64,000 nucleotides of DNA from Lutraria lutraria (Eukaryota; Mollusca; Bivalvia; Venerida; Mactridae). The notes under the pieces were generated by a model, which saw nothing but the letters and a program-made list of their open reading frames with translations, was not told the origin of the DNA and ran no database searches. The stretch lies in NCBI GenBank assembly GCA_964023205.1, contig OZ026842.1:37153501-37217500 (forward strand), in the 5' to 3' direction. Made by a program: the position numbers and the translations under genes. Positions 1 through 11,365 of this stretch are shown here, in pieces (the stretch's first letter is position 1; every line of letters begins with the position of its first letter).

Positions 1-1080
1 TAAATGATATCAGTAAACTTTAAAATAAAATGCATTTGTATGAATTTGAAATAAATGCTGCACAACTGAAAGATGTTTTTGTTATTAACCATTGATGTTC
101 ATTTATGGATGAAACATTATACAGCCATGTTTCAGTAGTGAGAATAAATGTATTGTAAGCTAATGTGTTTATATGCAGAATAGAATCAAATTACTATTTG
201 ACTGTGCATACAATAACAAAATTATTACTAGGATTCTTGAATTTTGTCTTTTCATAATATTCACATTTGCAAAATTAATTTTACTGATGAAACAAATTAA
301 TGTCAATATCATACGTTTCTGTCCATTTTAACGACGTACATAATAGTTGGGACATGCTCTTGAAATCCAAAAGTTATACAGTGAAATATCGATTTTTGGA
401 TCAATTAAGATAACATATTTTATCTGTTACGCGTGACTGACTTTATTACTTTATGACCCCTAATAAAGTCAGCATAACGCAAGCAAGGAGGGTAACAATA
501 GGTAGACTGTATATAAACCCCTAAATTGTAGTTGTTTCCCTTGAAAATTGATCAGATACTCGATAAGGCCATGTCCGCCAAAGTTGGACATGCATATACA
601 TGATACATATATTCTAAATAAACATTGTTAAATTAATACATTGTCTTTCAATGTTTCTCCATGTTGATAATCCTCAAACAATAATTATTTTATTGAAACA
701 TTAACCTGACAATATTATTGATCTAAATTAACCAGCTATATTTTTCAACCGCAATACTTTTGGAATAGATTTGAGATTGGAGACCGAGCTTAAGTTTTAT
801 AACCTCTGGCCTAATGAATTTGAAATAAAATATATATCTATAATAAGTTTGTATTAAGACATTCTTTGACAGCTATAGGGATCTACATTATTAGTGTTGT
901 TGTATGTAGCTGATAATCTGAAAAGTATTTAACAATAAACAACAATCAAAGTAATACATTCATTTTAAGTGTTTGTTGCATTTCTATGATCACTGGTTAT
1001 AAAAAGCATGAATGTTAGGTTAATTTAATATTTGTACTGCAGTGATAAAAGTAAGCAAATGAAATACAAACTTCGATATA
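1..1080. other. AT-rich stretch without a recognised gene
   Basis: No coding exon, RNA gene or clear repeat was recognised here. The composition is uniformly AT-rich like the rest of the non-coding sequence in the window. Confidence 0.5.
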
Positions 1081-1130
1081 AAACACTAATGAGAGTTTAA
1101 TAATCAGTACAATATGATGTATTATATAGA

Positions 1131-1272
1131 GAATAATAGGTTAGTGTCGTGGATGAGTAAGTTTATCTGGCAAGGCGGAGGAATTTATCGGGTGAGCCGA
1201 AGGCGAATCCGATAATTTCTGCAGCCGAGCCGGATAAACTTTTACTCAATCCACGACACTAACCTATTATTC
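1131..1272. repeat. Palindromic module, copy 1
   Basis: A left arm starting GAATAATAGGTTAGTGTCGT is matched by its reverse complement ending at 1272, with about 40 bp per arm and few mismatches. The inner part (AATTTATCGG/CCGATAATTT) continues the dyad symmetry, so the whole 142 bp could fold as one long hairpin. It abuts the IR-bounded element at 1275. Confidence 0.85.
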
Positions 1273-1274
1273 TA

Positions 1275-1650
1275 TTTATCCAGTCACTGAATTTGCTTAA
1301 ATAAGGGAAAAAAACTCGGGACTATTTAGTTACTTTCTCATTAATATGCGCGTAACGTCACGTTCGTTCAATGACGTCACGATAAACAACTACGTCGGAC
1401 ATCTTGATAACGTTATGTAAACGCAGGCAAGTCGTAGAACATTTATCGATCAACCTCAATTCATTTCGGCTAGGAAAACCGCACCCGGGCACTGAATTTC
1501 AACCGGTGACTCTTGTTATAAGAGATAGTCCGTCAGACCACGTGGTCAGGTGACGGTTTATCACAAGTCACGTGGTCAGGTGACCTAATAAAGCAAAGTT
1601 TATCCGGCACCCTGTTATCTGGTCGAATTTGCATGAAGTGACTGGATAAA
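1275..1650. mobile_element. IR-bounded (MITE-like) element, copy 1
   Basis: It is bounded by perfect 14-bp inverted repeats TTTATCCAGTCACT (1275-1288) and AGTGACTGGATAAA (1637-1650). Its 376 bp lack an ORF and contain a TGACGTCA palindrome and two CACGTGGTCAGGTGAC boxes. Because copy 2 has the same ends and order, these look like element termini. The family is unknown. A non-autonomous DNA transposon is inferred, but no target-site duplication was defined. Confidence 0.65.
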
Positions 1651-1842
1651 AAGCACTAAATGACAATTCAATATTCAGTACAATATGATGTATTATAAAG
1701 CACTAAATGACAATTTAATATTTAGTACAATATGATGTTTTATAAAGCACTAAATGACAATTCAATATTCAGTACAATATGATGTATTATAAAACACTAA
1801 ATGAGAATTTAATATTCAGTACAATATGATGTATTATATAGA

Positions 1843-1984
1843 GAATAATAGGTCAGTGTCGTGGATGAGTAAGTTTATCTGGCAAGGCGTAGGAATTTAT
1901 CGGGTGAGCCGAAGGCGAATCCGATAATTTCCGCAGCCGAGCCGGATAAACTTTTACTCAATCCACGACACTAACCTATTATTC
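1843..1984. repeat. Palindromic module, copy 2
   Basis: This is a second copy of the 142-bp palindrome at 1131-1272 with a handful of substitutions, again directly before an IR-bounded element. Both arms are kept. Confidence 0.85.
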
Positions 1985-1986
1985 TA

Positions 1987-2379
1987 TTTATCCAGTCACT
2001 GAATTTGCTTAAATAAGGGAAAAACTCGGTACTATTTAGCTACTTTTTCATTAATCTGCGCGAAACGTCACGTTCGTTCAATGACGTCACGATAAACAAA
2101 TACAAATACAAAATAATAAACAACGACGTCGGACATCTTGATAACGTTATGTAGGTAAGTCGTGGAACATTTATCGATCAACCTCAGTTCATTTCGGCTA
2201 GGAAAACCGCACCCCCGGGCACTGAATTTCAACCGGCGACTCTGTTATAAGAAATAGTCCGTCAGATCACGTGGTCAGGTGACGGTTTATCACAAGTCAC
2301 GTGGTCAGGTGACCTAATAAAGCAAAGTTTATTAGGCACCCTGTTATCTGGTCGATTTTGCCGGAAGTGACTGGATAAA
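1987..2379. mobile_element. IR-bounded (MITE-like) element, copy 2
   Basis: It has the same 14-bp TTTATCCAGTCACT ends (1987-2000 and 2366-2379) and the same internal order as copy 1. It is 393 bp long; the extra length comes partly from an insertion with an ACAAATACAAATAC-like stutter near 2097. Confidence 0.65.
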
Positions 2380-2732
2380 AAGCACTAAATGACAATTCAA
2401 TATTTAGTACAATATGATGTATTATAAAGCACTAAATGACAATTCAATATTTAGTACAATATGATGTTTTATAAAGCACAAAATGTGTATTATAAATCAC
2501 TAAATGAGAGTTTAATATTTAGTACAACACGATCCGTTATTGCCTGTGTTTGCATAATCCTTTTTTTCTGCAGAAATGCTTGACCTTGTAAAAATCTGTC
2601 CAATGTTTTATCATAAAAAAATATCGCAATCTTTGTTGTTTCATTTTTTTTGTTGACACTGTTTATATGAATGGAATTGTGATGGTAACTTAAAATATTA
2701 GGGTTACTTAAACGAGAACTTTTGTAGATCAT

Positions 2733-5700
2733 TCAAGACTTTTCGCTTCCCTTCGATGTATCTTGACCGCTTGTGTCTTTGCCATTTTCTGTAATAAAAC
2801 ATTTTATACTTACAAATGATTGCAATAACACAGCACAGGTAAGGAAATATAATCGATTTACTAATTTTTAAAGTAATTCTGTGTAACAGTAATCAAACGT
2901 TTTGAACTAATATATATTTCCGGCTTAATTGTTACGTCAAAAAATCGGATGGTCAACATTGAATAAACGAAAGTAATTTATGTTGATTGTTAATACTATG
3001 TACTTGTGTCTCCATTACAGTTTGGGATGTTTATGCATATAAAATCCAACATACCGCTGTTAGCCATTCTGTTTTGCTTGTTACTGCTTGGAATGCTTCC
3101 TCTACTTCCGCCATATGTATCTAAAGAACATCATATTTACATGTATAACATCGTACGCAACGTATTGTATGTTTTTATGTTCCATCATTATCAAACTGTC
3201 TTTGAACACGTGTATTCACTGTATAAATGATCAACAATTATTGTAAAATAAACATGTTCTGAGTCGGTGGCCTAATTCAGTAATAAACTTATTGTATTGT
3301 ACAAATGTTTTAACGGCAAATATATCTTCTGACAAACGCATTGTTCGCACCATCTAATTCAAATACTCAATAGTCAATACATCGGATTTGTCTATCGATT
3401 TCGTATATCTAAATAAATGTGCATATCTAGTAATAGAAATATTATACACTTTTATCTGGGGGAATAATTCATATTTTTATTCGTTTCATCTGGCATATTT
3501 GATATAGGAAACACAAGTCTGAAATCTAGCGGTTTCCCAAAACTAACACTTCAAATCGAATGATTGTTTTCTGTACAATTCGATGTTTTATTTTGTAAAT
3601 GAAGATATGACAATGAAAATTCTTTTATTTGATGTTGACCACCGGCCCATAACAATAATATAATCATTTTACATAATATACATAGGTTAGTACCTGAGAT
3701 AGACACACATACTTTGAAAACAAGTGGTAAATCAAAATTTCTAAGTCAAGACGAAATTATGAACATTAAACACAAGCGATAAATACATACATATATTTAC
3801 ATTTGTTTACTTCTGACTACATATTAGAGTTTCAAATGGTGATTTTATATATAGAATCAGTCTCACAAACATGGACAATACACTTTTATAGTCTAAATTT
3901 GAATTACTGCTAATTAATTTGTAAAATGTAGAATGTTTCCATAGCGCAGTTTACCTTGTCAAAACGAAATACAAGGCAAACTTAATGGAATGTGGTTACA
4001 TACATGTATATATAATATATGCCAATGAGTATAATACATTTGATATTAACAATAATTATTTGAATATACATGTCTTAATAATATCATGTATTATGCATTT
4101 TGTTGTAAATCTTGTAGCAGTGATTGTCGTTTCTGAAAAGCATAATATGTATACATGGCTAAGTCTGTTATTACCTGCTCAGAATTTGAATTCATAGGAA
4201 TTCTGAACTTGTGAACATTTGTGTTTAAAAATATGTTTGATGTATTTATTTTCCATTAGTCATTGTTACTTCGGGCATACTAAAATCAAATAATACTCTG
4301 CCTCTATCGCTACATTGCATAATTTCATGTTCTATTTTCTCTAGGAATATTATTGTATCTGTCTTTCTCTATTTCAAGGTCATGAGATAAAGTTCTTACT
4401 TTTGCCAGTGAATGTCTAAATTTCTTTACTTTCACAAAATGTAAATATGGCTCATGGCTTAGCTCACTTTTATATTGATTATACAAGAAAAGTTTTGAAC
4501 TGTCTGAAACCAGTCCTGTCCACTCTTGGGTGTATTGATTTTTAAACGTAAAATGAAATGCTTTAAAATACATTTTCATGGTTTACACCTTGGTCAAACC
4601 AGACATACCCGAAACCATTGCTGCATAATGCTTTTCTTATACCAGAAACCCAACTATTTTGACCCGATCGTCTAAACATTTCAACATTAAAATATTATTT
4701 TTTTTGCATAGCGGTTCTCATCCATTTTAAGAATTTTGAGCCAGTAGTTAATGTTTCTTTTATCTGCATTCATGAACAATGGAAATCTCCCGGTACAGCA
4801 ACATTAATTGTTTTTGGTTTGCTTACAAGCGTAATTATGAATAATTTCGGTTGACGCTTGTCTATGAATACCCCAGATTTCTGAGCCGTACAGTAAAATA
4901 AGGCTTATTTTAGTATCAAATATATAGAAAAAGACATTATGGGGTAATTGACCGTATTCATATAAAATAGAAATAAAAACACGTTTAGCCTTCAAAGCTT
5001 GTTCACGAGCCATTCTGGCGTACGAGAATTGCTGTGACAAGGTAATTAACTCCAACATATGGAAAACTGTTAACTGATTGGAGAACGTCACCTTCATAAG
5101 TCCATTTATCATGTTTTGATAATACCCCTCCCTTTTTAAATACAATTTTTTATTTTTGAGTATTAATCTTTACCCCCTTGTCAAGACAGAATATATGTAA
5201 AGCATTAAGTAATTTCCGTAATCCTATAACTGTGTCTGCTATAAGAGCAAGATCATCTGCAAATAAAAGTGATAAAATTTCAATATCACCCGGGAATAAT
5301 TGAACACCCCTTACACCACTTTCTTCAAAATTGGAAACTAAATAAATAAATATTAAAAATAAAATAGGCGATGCTAAACGTCCTTGTTTTAAACTTACAG
5401 GACAATTAAAACTTTCAGTCAGGCCCTCTTTGGTTCTGACAGGTGCTTGTACTGAATTGTACATACCAGTCAATGCTTTGACATTATGCACATGTTTGTT
5501 TTAACAATAGATTTATAATAATTAGAAATGAAAATCTATCTACTTACAAACACATATATAATGGTTTATATTTGAATAGCAGAAATAAATACTTGTGAAT
5601 GATATGCATGTTTAATATATGAGTATATAAGAACGATAACTGACAGACAATGATTATTGAATTAAAAAACGAAAATCGATGAACACAAAAATAATATTTA

Positions 5701-5788
5701 TAATGATATATTTCTTACTATTTTGCGACGATACAGAGCCCAAAAGAAAGAGAATAATAACCAAGCACAGCAATGTGTGTGTCCGCAT
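2733..5788 (-). CDS. Candidate two-exon gene for a short secreted peptide
   Basis: I do not recognise this as a named gene. Exon 1 (5788-5719, 70 nt) encodes a textbook signal peptide beginning MRTHTLLCLV, with a hydrophobic core ending GSVSSQ, then a GTAAGA donor in phase 1. The first downstream phase-compatible exon I find is 2788-2733, after the acceptor TTTTATTACAG. It reads NGKDTSGQDTSKGSEKS and stops. Joined, they give 41 residues: a signal peptide plus a roughly 20-residue polar, Cys-free mature peptide. The 2.9-kb intron holds a truncated LINE. The exon 1 signal is convincing, but the exon 2 pairing rests on splice sites and phase alone and could be chance. Two more copies of exon 1 lie just upstream. 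Confidence 0.35.
4240..5500 (-). mobile_element. 5'-truncated, degenerate LINE retrotransposon (RT domain and C-terminus)
   Basis: The minus strand encodes reverse transcriptase fragments in order. At 5491-5150 there is a palm block with SLKQGRLASPILF and the catalytic motif LLFADDLALIADT. At 5145-4804 comes the post-palm/thumb part ending in LLYGSEIWG. At 4579-4325 is the conserved C-terminal region (TQEWTGLVSDSSK, then HDLEIEKDRYNNI). After a frame break the Cys-containing tail EAEYYLILVCPK follows at about 4315-4270. Stops and frameshifts separate the blocks and the 5' half is absent, so it is dead. It lies in the inferred intron of the secreted-peptide gene. The exact LINE clade cannot be assigned by eye. 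Confidence 0.88.
5719..5788 (-). CDS. Signal-peptide exon, tandem copy 3 (proximal)
   Basis: A 70-nt exon, 23 codons plus one base, from ATG to a GTAAGA donor. It encodes MRTHTLLCLV followed by a Leu/Ile-rich core and GSVSSQ, a likely signal-peptidase site. It is the most downstream of three tandem copies spaced 338-348 bp apart. Confidence 0.5.
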
Positions 5789-6066
5789 TTTGTTAACTCA
5801 ACTCTTAGTATTAACGAACTACATTTTTTGTATATCTAACACTGACGCAATCTTGTTTGTGAGAAGTGAACGCAATTTGTCCTTTTTAAGAAGTGTGCAT
5901 TGCACATAATCCATAAATAGTAACAGAGCTTCTTTTTATATGAGATATATTACATGTTGTAGGCCTCAACAAAGATATCAAATGTATACATTGACATTCA
6001 TTATTCTTATTACAACTGTCCACACACAACAAACAATAAATCATGATAGATATATATTATTCTTAC

Positions 6067-6136
6067 CTCCTTGCGACGATACTGATCCCAAAAGACAGAA
6101 AACAATAACCAAGCACAGCAGTGTGTGTGTCCGCAT
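6067..6136 (-). CDS. Signal-peptide exon, tandem copy 2
   Basis: A 70-nt exon with an open frame starting MRTHTLLCLVIVF and ending GSVSSQG, then the donor GGAG/GTAAGA in phase 1. Its sequence and about 200 bp of flank repeat those of the neighbouring copies, so it arose by tandem duplication. It may be an alternative first exon or the first exon of a separate gene whose later exons are not identified. Confidence 0.5.
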
Positions 6137-6404
6137 TTTGTGAACTCAACTTTTAGTATTAACGAACTATATCTTACACTGACGCAATCTTGTTTGTGAG
6201 AAGTGAACGCAATTTGTCCTTTTTAAGCAGTGTGCATTGCACATAATCCATAAATAGTAACAGAGCTTCTTTTTATATGAGATATATTACATGTTGTAGG
6301 CCTCAACAAAGATATCAAATGTATACATTGACATTCATTATTCTTATTACAACTGTCCACACACAACAAACAATGAAATCATGATAAATATATATAATTC
6401 TTAC

Positions 6405-6474
6405 CTCTTTGCAACGATACTGATCCCAAAAGACAGAAAACAATAATCAAGCACAATACTGCCTGTTTCCGCAT
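6405..6474 (-). CDS. Signal-peptide exon, tandem copy 1 (distal)
   Basis: A 70-nt exon, MRKQAVLCLIIVF then a core ending GSVSLQR, and a GTAAGA donor in phase 1. It is more diverged at the N-terminus (RKQ versus RTH) than the other two. It resembles the broken exon at 23.5 kb (both RKQAVLC) more than its immediate neighbours, so the family is older than this local array. Confidence 0.5.
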
Positions 6475-6844
6475 TTTGTGAACTCAACTTTTAGTATTAA
6501 CGAACTATATCTTACACTGATGCAATCTTGTTTGTGAGAAGTGGACGCAATTAGTCCTTTGATGTGTGTGCATCGGACGTATTATGACAGAGCTTTTAGT
6601 TATAATGAGATTTATGACAAAAATAGCGAATGTAAGGTATCTTGATGGCCTAAACATTGAAACGTACAAACATATTTAAAGTCATTTACAAAAAATAAAT
6701 ATCATACATATCAAGCGCGACAAAAAAGTGTCTAACCGAACGCGCAAACATGGTGTTTTATTGCAATAAACACCGGTCGCCTTCTTCGATTTCATTTTAT
6801 CAGCGAGAACCATCTATATGGCGCTGTTTATTGCATTTTTACGA

Positions 6845-7258
6845 TATGATACTATTTAGACAATAATTCGTTAATTTAAGAGATTGAACAACTCCTATAT
6901 AAGTGCTTCACCTCCCCCCCCCCCCCCCAAATAAAAGCCACAGGAGGTCATATTTTTTTCTTATTATCTATTGTTTGTTTTATTGCCCTATAGCAGTCTA
7001 ATCATGTCTGGTCATGGTCTTCTTCATAGTGTCTGTAGACTTGACCCTATACAAAAAATAAGGTTATACAGTTATTGATTTATAGTGATAATTGGTTGAT
7101 AACTAATTCTCTGCTGATTTTATAAGCATATAGTAACTGATTATGTAAACAGAAGCCGTTCTACCCATGACCCTGTCTGTGTTATTATCCCCTATTGTTG
7201 AATAAAGAGGACTGCTGGTCCATATGTCACATGCCTCGTAGACCTGGTTCAATGTCGT
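6845..7258. repeat. Diverged duplicated segment, copy 1
   Basis: It matches 11900-12275 at roughly three-quarters identity over 350 bp. Shared marks include CTATATAAGTG followed by a poly-C run, GTCTGTAGACTTGAC, TATGTAAACAG, GACCCTGTCTGT and CCTGGTTCAATGTC. On the minus strand it is open to a stop at 7103, reading TLNQVYEACDIWT. Differences from copy 2 show no third-position bias, so coding function is doubtful. Confidence 0.7.
6910..6928. repeat. Poly-C tract
   Basis: An uninterrupted run of C follows a TATATAAG sequence. The other copy of this segment has a shorter run at 11957. Length may be unreliable in the assembly. Confidence 0.8.
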
Positions 7259-7877
7259 TAAATCACCATGGAAACTGAACAATAAAAACAAAGCAAAATT
7301 CGTTGTATATACTTGTGTACGTAAATGTAAGCAAAGAATAAACAAAACATGAATAGTGTAACTACATAATAAACTCATACATAACTCGTCTTCGAACAAA
7401 ATAATTTCAGTCTGGCCATTGTAAACATGGAATAGTATCAAACATTGAATTAAAGAGATATACTTAAATCCGTCTGTGGACTCCAAAGTAGGTTTCATAT
7501 CAAGCTAGATTCGGTACCGATTTTTAGAGTAAGTATGGCTCACAAAATAAAAATATCGTTTTTCCATTTTCCAAGGAAATCCGAGGAACAAGCGATCACT
7601 TTGTTGTGGCCGAATATCATTTTACGAATCTTGCTAAAGGGGTACAATTCAGGTATTTTCCTGGAACTGCTGACATAACATCCCAGAAGAATCAGCTGGA
7701 TTTAACGGTGAAGTGTTTTTATTTACATTTGTTAGCAAGGTTTGAAATAATGCTGCTTTATCTCAAAAACATCTTGCAACACATTCCAATGATGTTTAAA
7801 TTGAAATGGTTCGTCAGAATACTTCCTATGGGAGAGCCATACACAATACATAACATGATGACTGAAATAAAAGAAAA

Positions 7878-8090
7878 GCCGCTGCAGTGGTCCATTGGTT
7901 AGAGCGCTGGATTTGTAATTGGCGATCCGGGTTACCTTTCCTCGTCGCGGCTGGTTAAAGCCTTCCATGAATATTTGACAACAATGTTAATTCCCCTCCA
8001 TATGTGGAGAAGATGACGGTTCCTTGAGAAAGGGTAAGTTAGAATCCGTCCTGGGAAAAACTTTGTTAAGTAAAATGGACCGCCGTAACT
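7878..8090 (+). mobile_element. tRNA-derived SINE
   Basis: The head has a polymerase III A-box-like TGGTCCATTGGTTAGAGCGC and a B-box-like GGGTTACCTTTCC about 30 bp later, as in a tRNA. It is followed by an unrelated body with TGAGAAAGGGTAAGTTAGAATC, a common SINE-type tail. It lacks a foldable complete tRNA, so I do not call a tRNA gene. The open frame that starts upstream at 7606 runs into it and is not considered coding. Confidence 0.65.
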
Positions 8091-9960
8091 AAAATATTAC
8101 ATCCAAATACGACAACGAAAGAATGAAACGAATGAACTCCTAGATAAATATGAGACATTGGAAATTTAACCTTACACTCAACCCAGTTTGAGACAACTTT
8201 TTATACGTCATCAAATCAGCTATTTATACGAACAAACAATATTTGCGTAATTTATTCCGTATATCGGAACATAAATCACCACACATACACCCAACGGAAG
8301 ACATTAAAACCAATAAAAATAAACGGATATAATTGAAATTAATTGATACAAGATCTGTGAAAAGACAGATATAAGAGCATTGTACTTTGTCTGTAAGGCG
8401 TCAATGAAAATACGGTCAACATCAGATATGAAAGAACGTATTTGTACTAATCAGCATAAAATGTAACCATTGTTCAATACAAAATTCATAATAAATTAGC
8501 TGTCTGGAATCCCTTAAAGTGGCCTCCGTTATTTCCTGAAGACAGACAACCGTCTTGTAAATATTCTTGTACGATGATTGTACGTATTATATCAATGATT
8601 ACTTAACGTTACAATGATAAGATGTCTAGTTTCTTGTTTCAGAAATACGGTGACATTTCCAAACGATTGTCTATCTTTCATTTTGTCTATCCTAATATTC
8701 ATAGTAAATTACGAACTTTGTTACTTATAATTCCTGTAGACTGTTAAAGTACATTGGATATAGACAAATACATATTTACAATGTTCAAACAAACAACACA
8801 TGTAAAATACAAAGTACATACTTACGTATGAAAGATTATACGTATAACTACCATATGTTTGACTATATCGAACTGAACATGTAATTGCATGAATTACGGC
8901 GGCCTTCGGCCGCCGTACTCTCTGGGATGCTTATTTTAATTGGCAATGTAAAATCGCAACTTCTTGCGCGAAGCAGATTAGTGACAGTGCCCGAAATATT
9001 CCGAAATATCCGCAATGGTCACGTGATATAAACAAAACAGAAATAGAGCGAGGTCACGTGTTACTCACACCAACCAGTGTTAGCTTGATGACGCAGTCGC
9101 TATTTATAGTCTAAGAATGGAGCGAGCTCGATATCTGCCCATCTGTCAATATATGCAGACGAAACTCTTTATATCAAAGGAATTAGGAAAAACTGTTCGA
9201 TCTAAATGAACTTCGATGTATAAATTATTAGAGAAATTCGCTGTGTTTATTATCGGTGTGTTGTAATAATCATTTAATCGTGTTATAAGATACGGAACAC
9301 GGTATTTATACGTTTCGATGTATTTAAATTTTATAATCGCGAGCGTGGACACTGACTTGTTTACGCACTTGTCGTTAATTAAATATTGATTTCGGAGCTC
9401 AATACAAAAAATGTCCGATCAGGTGAGAAATGATGACTTAATTGGTTCGACATAGACGGTCACTTTATGGTTCGATATAGATGGTCACTTTACAGTTGAA
9501 AATCTATGTTTGGGACCGTTATACCAGGTTTTTACGACAACGTACCCTCAGACAACGGAGTATATTATTTTTGGAGACTGTATTTAAATATTTTATATGC
9601 ATTCCAGCAGATATTGCAACGTCTGATACATCGAGGTGATAGTTTCCCCTGATTTTAATTTTAGGGTGGAAACAGGGACTACATATAGAGTACCTCGTGA
9701 ACTGTAGAACCATATGACCAGATTCATGAGATTCATGAAACATCAACGGCTTGTATTTTGACGGAGTAGATGATCACTTTAGTTTCGGGATCAGTTAAGT
9801 CAAAATAACAAATTCGTTTGATCCGAAACTTCGCACATCCTGATAAAAAATGCTACATAGGCCACATTCTAGTATTGAATTGCCGGATGCGATTTTGCGC
9901 CGTACAAACATTTAACTTGTATCATAGTAATATAAAACCAAAGTTACTATTAAACAGTAT
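8091..9960. other. Non-coding stretch with one GC-rich hairpin
   Basis: No gene recognised. The region contains a compact GC hairpin at 8894-8917 and two GTCACGTG boxes near 9020 and 9055. Confidence 0.4.
8894..8917. repeat. Perfect GC-rich hairpin
   Basis: TACGGCGGCC-TTC-GGCCGCCGTA reads as a ten-bp perfect stem with a three-base loop in otherwise AT-rich sequence. It has no U-tract typical of a bacterial terminator and no known eukaryotic role. Confidence 0.85.
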
Positions 9961-10070
9961 ACTGTATTACGTATTATTACCCCTCACTTTTTTCGAAATG
10001 TTGATTTCCCATAGGCAAACAGGGAGCATTTTACTGTTACATTCATGATACCACGTGACTGAACATTTTT

Positions 10071-10440
10071 TTACTGTTACAGGGTAATAGTAAATTTTTA
10101 ACAGTATTTTCTTACTGTCACAGGGTGATAGTAAATTTTTAACAGTATTTTCTTACTGTCACAGGGTGATAGTAAATTTTTAACAGTATTTTCTTACTGT
10201 CACAGGGTGATAGTAAATTTTTAACAGTATTTTCTTACTGTCACAGGGTGATAGTAAATTTTTAACAGTATTTTCTTACTGTCACAGGGTGATAGGAAAT
10301 TTTTAACCGTATTTTCTTACTGTCATAGGGTGATAGTAAATTTTTAACAGTATTTTCTTACTGTCACAGGGTAATAATAAATTTTTAACAGTATTTTCTT
10401 ACTGTCACAGGGTGAAATAAATTTTTAACCGTATTTTCTT
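10071..10440. repeat. 41-bp satellite array, about nine copies
   Basis: The unit TTACTGTCACAGGGTGATAG plus TAAATTTTTAACAGTATTTTC repeats head to tail with few substitutions. The last unit is slightly shortened. Inverted sequences flank the array (GTATTATTACCCCTCACTTT before; AAGTTTGGGGTAATAACAC after), which suggests it is the core of a mobile element. Confidence 0.92.
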
Positions 10441-10463
10441 GAAAAAAGTTTGGGGTAATAACA

Positions 10464-10567
10464 CAAATAACACATAGCTTAAGTTGTGGGTAACAGTAAA
10501 ATATCAGCCTGAGGAAAGTACTGTTACTGACATTTTTACTGTTACCAACAAAGCTATGTGTTATTTA
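10464..10567. repeat. Long hairpin beside the 41-bp satellite
   Basis: Arms of about 33 bp: AATAACACATAGCTT continuing to GGTAACAGTAAAA on the left, and TTTTACTGTTACC to AAGCTATGTGTTATT on the right, with a spacer of about 32 bp. The arms carry the same ACTGTTAC/GTAACAGT words found in the satellite units. Confidence 0.85.
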
Positions 10568-11365
10568 TACACCTTATTGTATCTGTTGTTCTGTGTTGTT
10601 TGGAATTGTGAACAGTACGAATGGAACCGATGACCGATGCACCAACTACTAGCACTACTACTAACTTTAATCACCACGACTCGAAAACCATATATAAGCC
10701 TCAATAAAACAAAATAGAACATACGAAATATATCATCGCGCAAACAACTAGGGTCGTATCGCGAGATTTTAACTTCTCGATCAATGGGGCTCCCGACTCA
10801 TATATTATGTTGCGTTCTTAACAAATATTTAGTAATAAAATGTGTCGCAGAGTTGCGCAAATGAAATCTTGAATTGATAATTCAATTGCGAAATGCTACA
10901 TAATTGGACAAAACAAAACGCAACTGAATATTATATATTATTACCAACATATAATTATGACAATTACATTGTTTTAATATCTCGCATTACTTACTTCGTT
11001 TTCCGTCCACTACACTATGCCTATATATTGTTACAATACCGGTAAGATCATAATTGTCAATCCTAGATCTGTTTCTATTTACAAAGATGCTTCAAAATGA
11101 ATAACTTTCTTGTTTTGTAACAGTGATTTTGCCTATCTCGAAAATTACATCATATTAAAATAAATATAAATTAGGTGGATGATATTATATCACGCCTACA
11201 ACAAAATACTCGTCTGTCATTGGATGATTTGACGTCACGTGGTGACCTAATATATCCTATATTAGGTTAACAGAATATATTAGGTCTGTAATGGAGTCAT
11301 TTATGTTTATATATTGGGTCTGTAATGGAGGCTTTTATTGGAAATGATGATGAGGAAGGTAGTCT

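Larger units (their letters stand above)
1082..2535. repeat. Higher-order repeat: 47-bp tandem units flanking two copies of an IR element
   Basis: A 47-bp unit (GCACTAAATGACAATTCAAT, then a TTCAGTACAATATGATG part) occurs once before 1130, about four times in exact register at 1653, 1700, 1747 and 1794, and two to three times after 2382. Between these blocks sit two copies of a larger element, at 1131-1650 and 1843-2379, so the large period is about 712 bp. The order (unit, element, four units, element, three units) suggests unequal exchange in a satellite or a duplicated mobile element. No gene is seen inside. Confidence 0.85.
5680..6600. repeat. Tandem duplication (~340-bp unit) carrying signal-peptide exons
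   Basis: Three units repeat in direct orientation. Each has the signal-peptide exon, its upstream sequence (GAGAAGTGAACGCAATTTGTCC on the plus strand) and the segment with CATGTTGTAGGCCTCAACAA. The best-matched parts are nearly identical, so the last duplication is recent. Confidence 0.8.

Noticed and set aside
2490..2732. 80-codon open frame on the minus strand
   Set aside because: It starts just after the stop of the candidate secreted-peptide exon, in AT-rich sequence, runs into the 47-bp satellite, and shows no recognisable domain.
3006..3230. Plus-strand frame with a hydrophobic stretch preceded by an acceptor-like TCCATTACAG
   Set aside because: A run of Leu codons in AT-rich DNA easily gives this. 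There is no donor, no partner exon in phase and no family resemblance.
7103..7498. 131-codon minus-strand frame
   Set aside because: Only its last 55 codons match the duplicated segment at 12.1 kb, substitutions are not biased to silent sites, and the first half has no support. Kept only as a repeat.
7606..7902. 98-codon plus-strand frame
   Set aside because: Its end lies in a tRNA-derived SINE and no splice sites or domain are visible.
10071..10440. CRISPR-like array
   Set aside because: Units are contiguous and near-identical with no unique spacers; this is a eukaryotic satellite.
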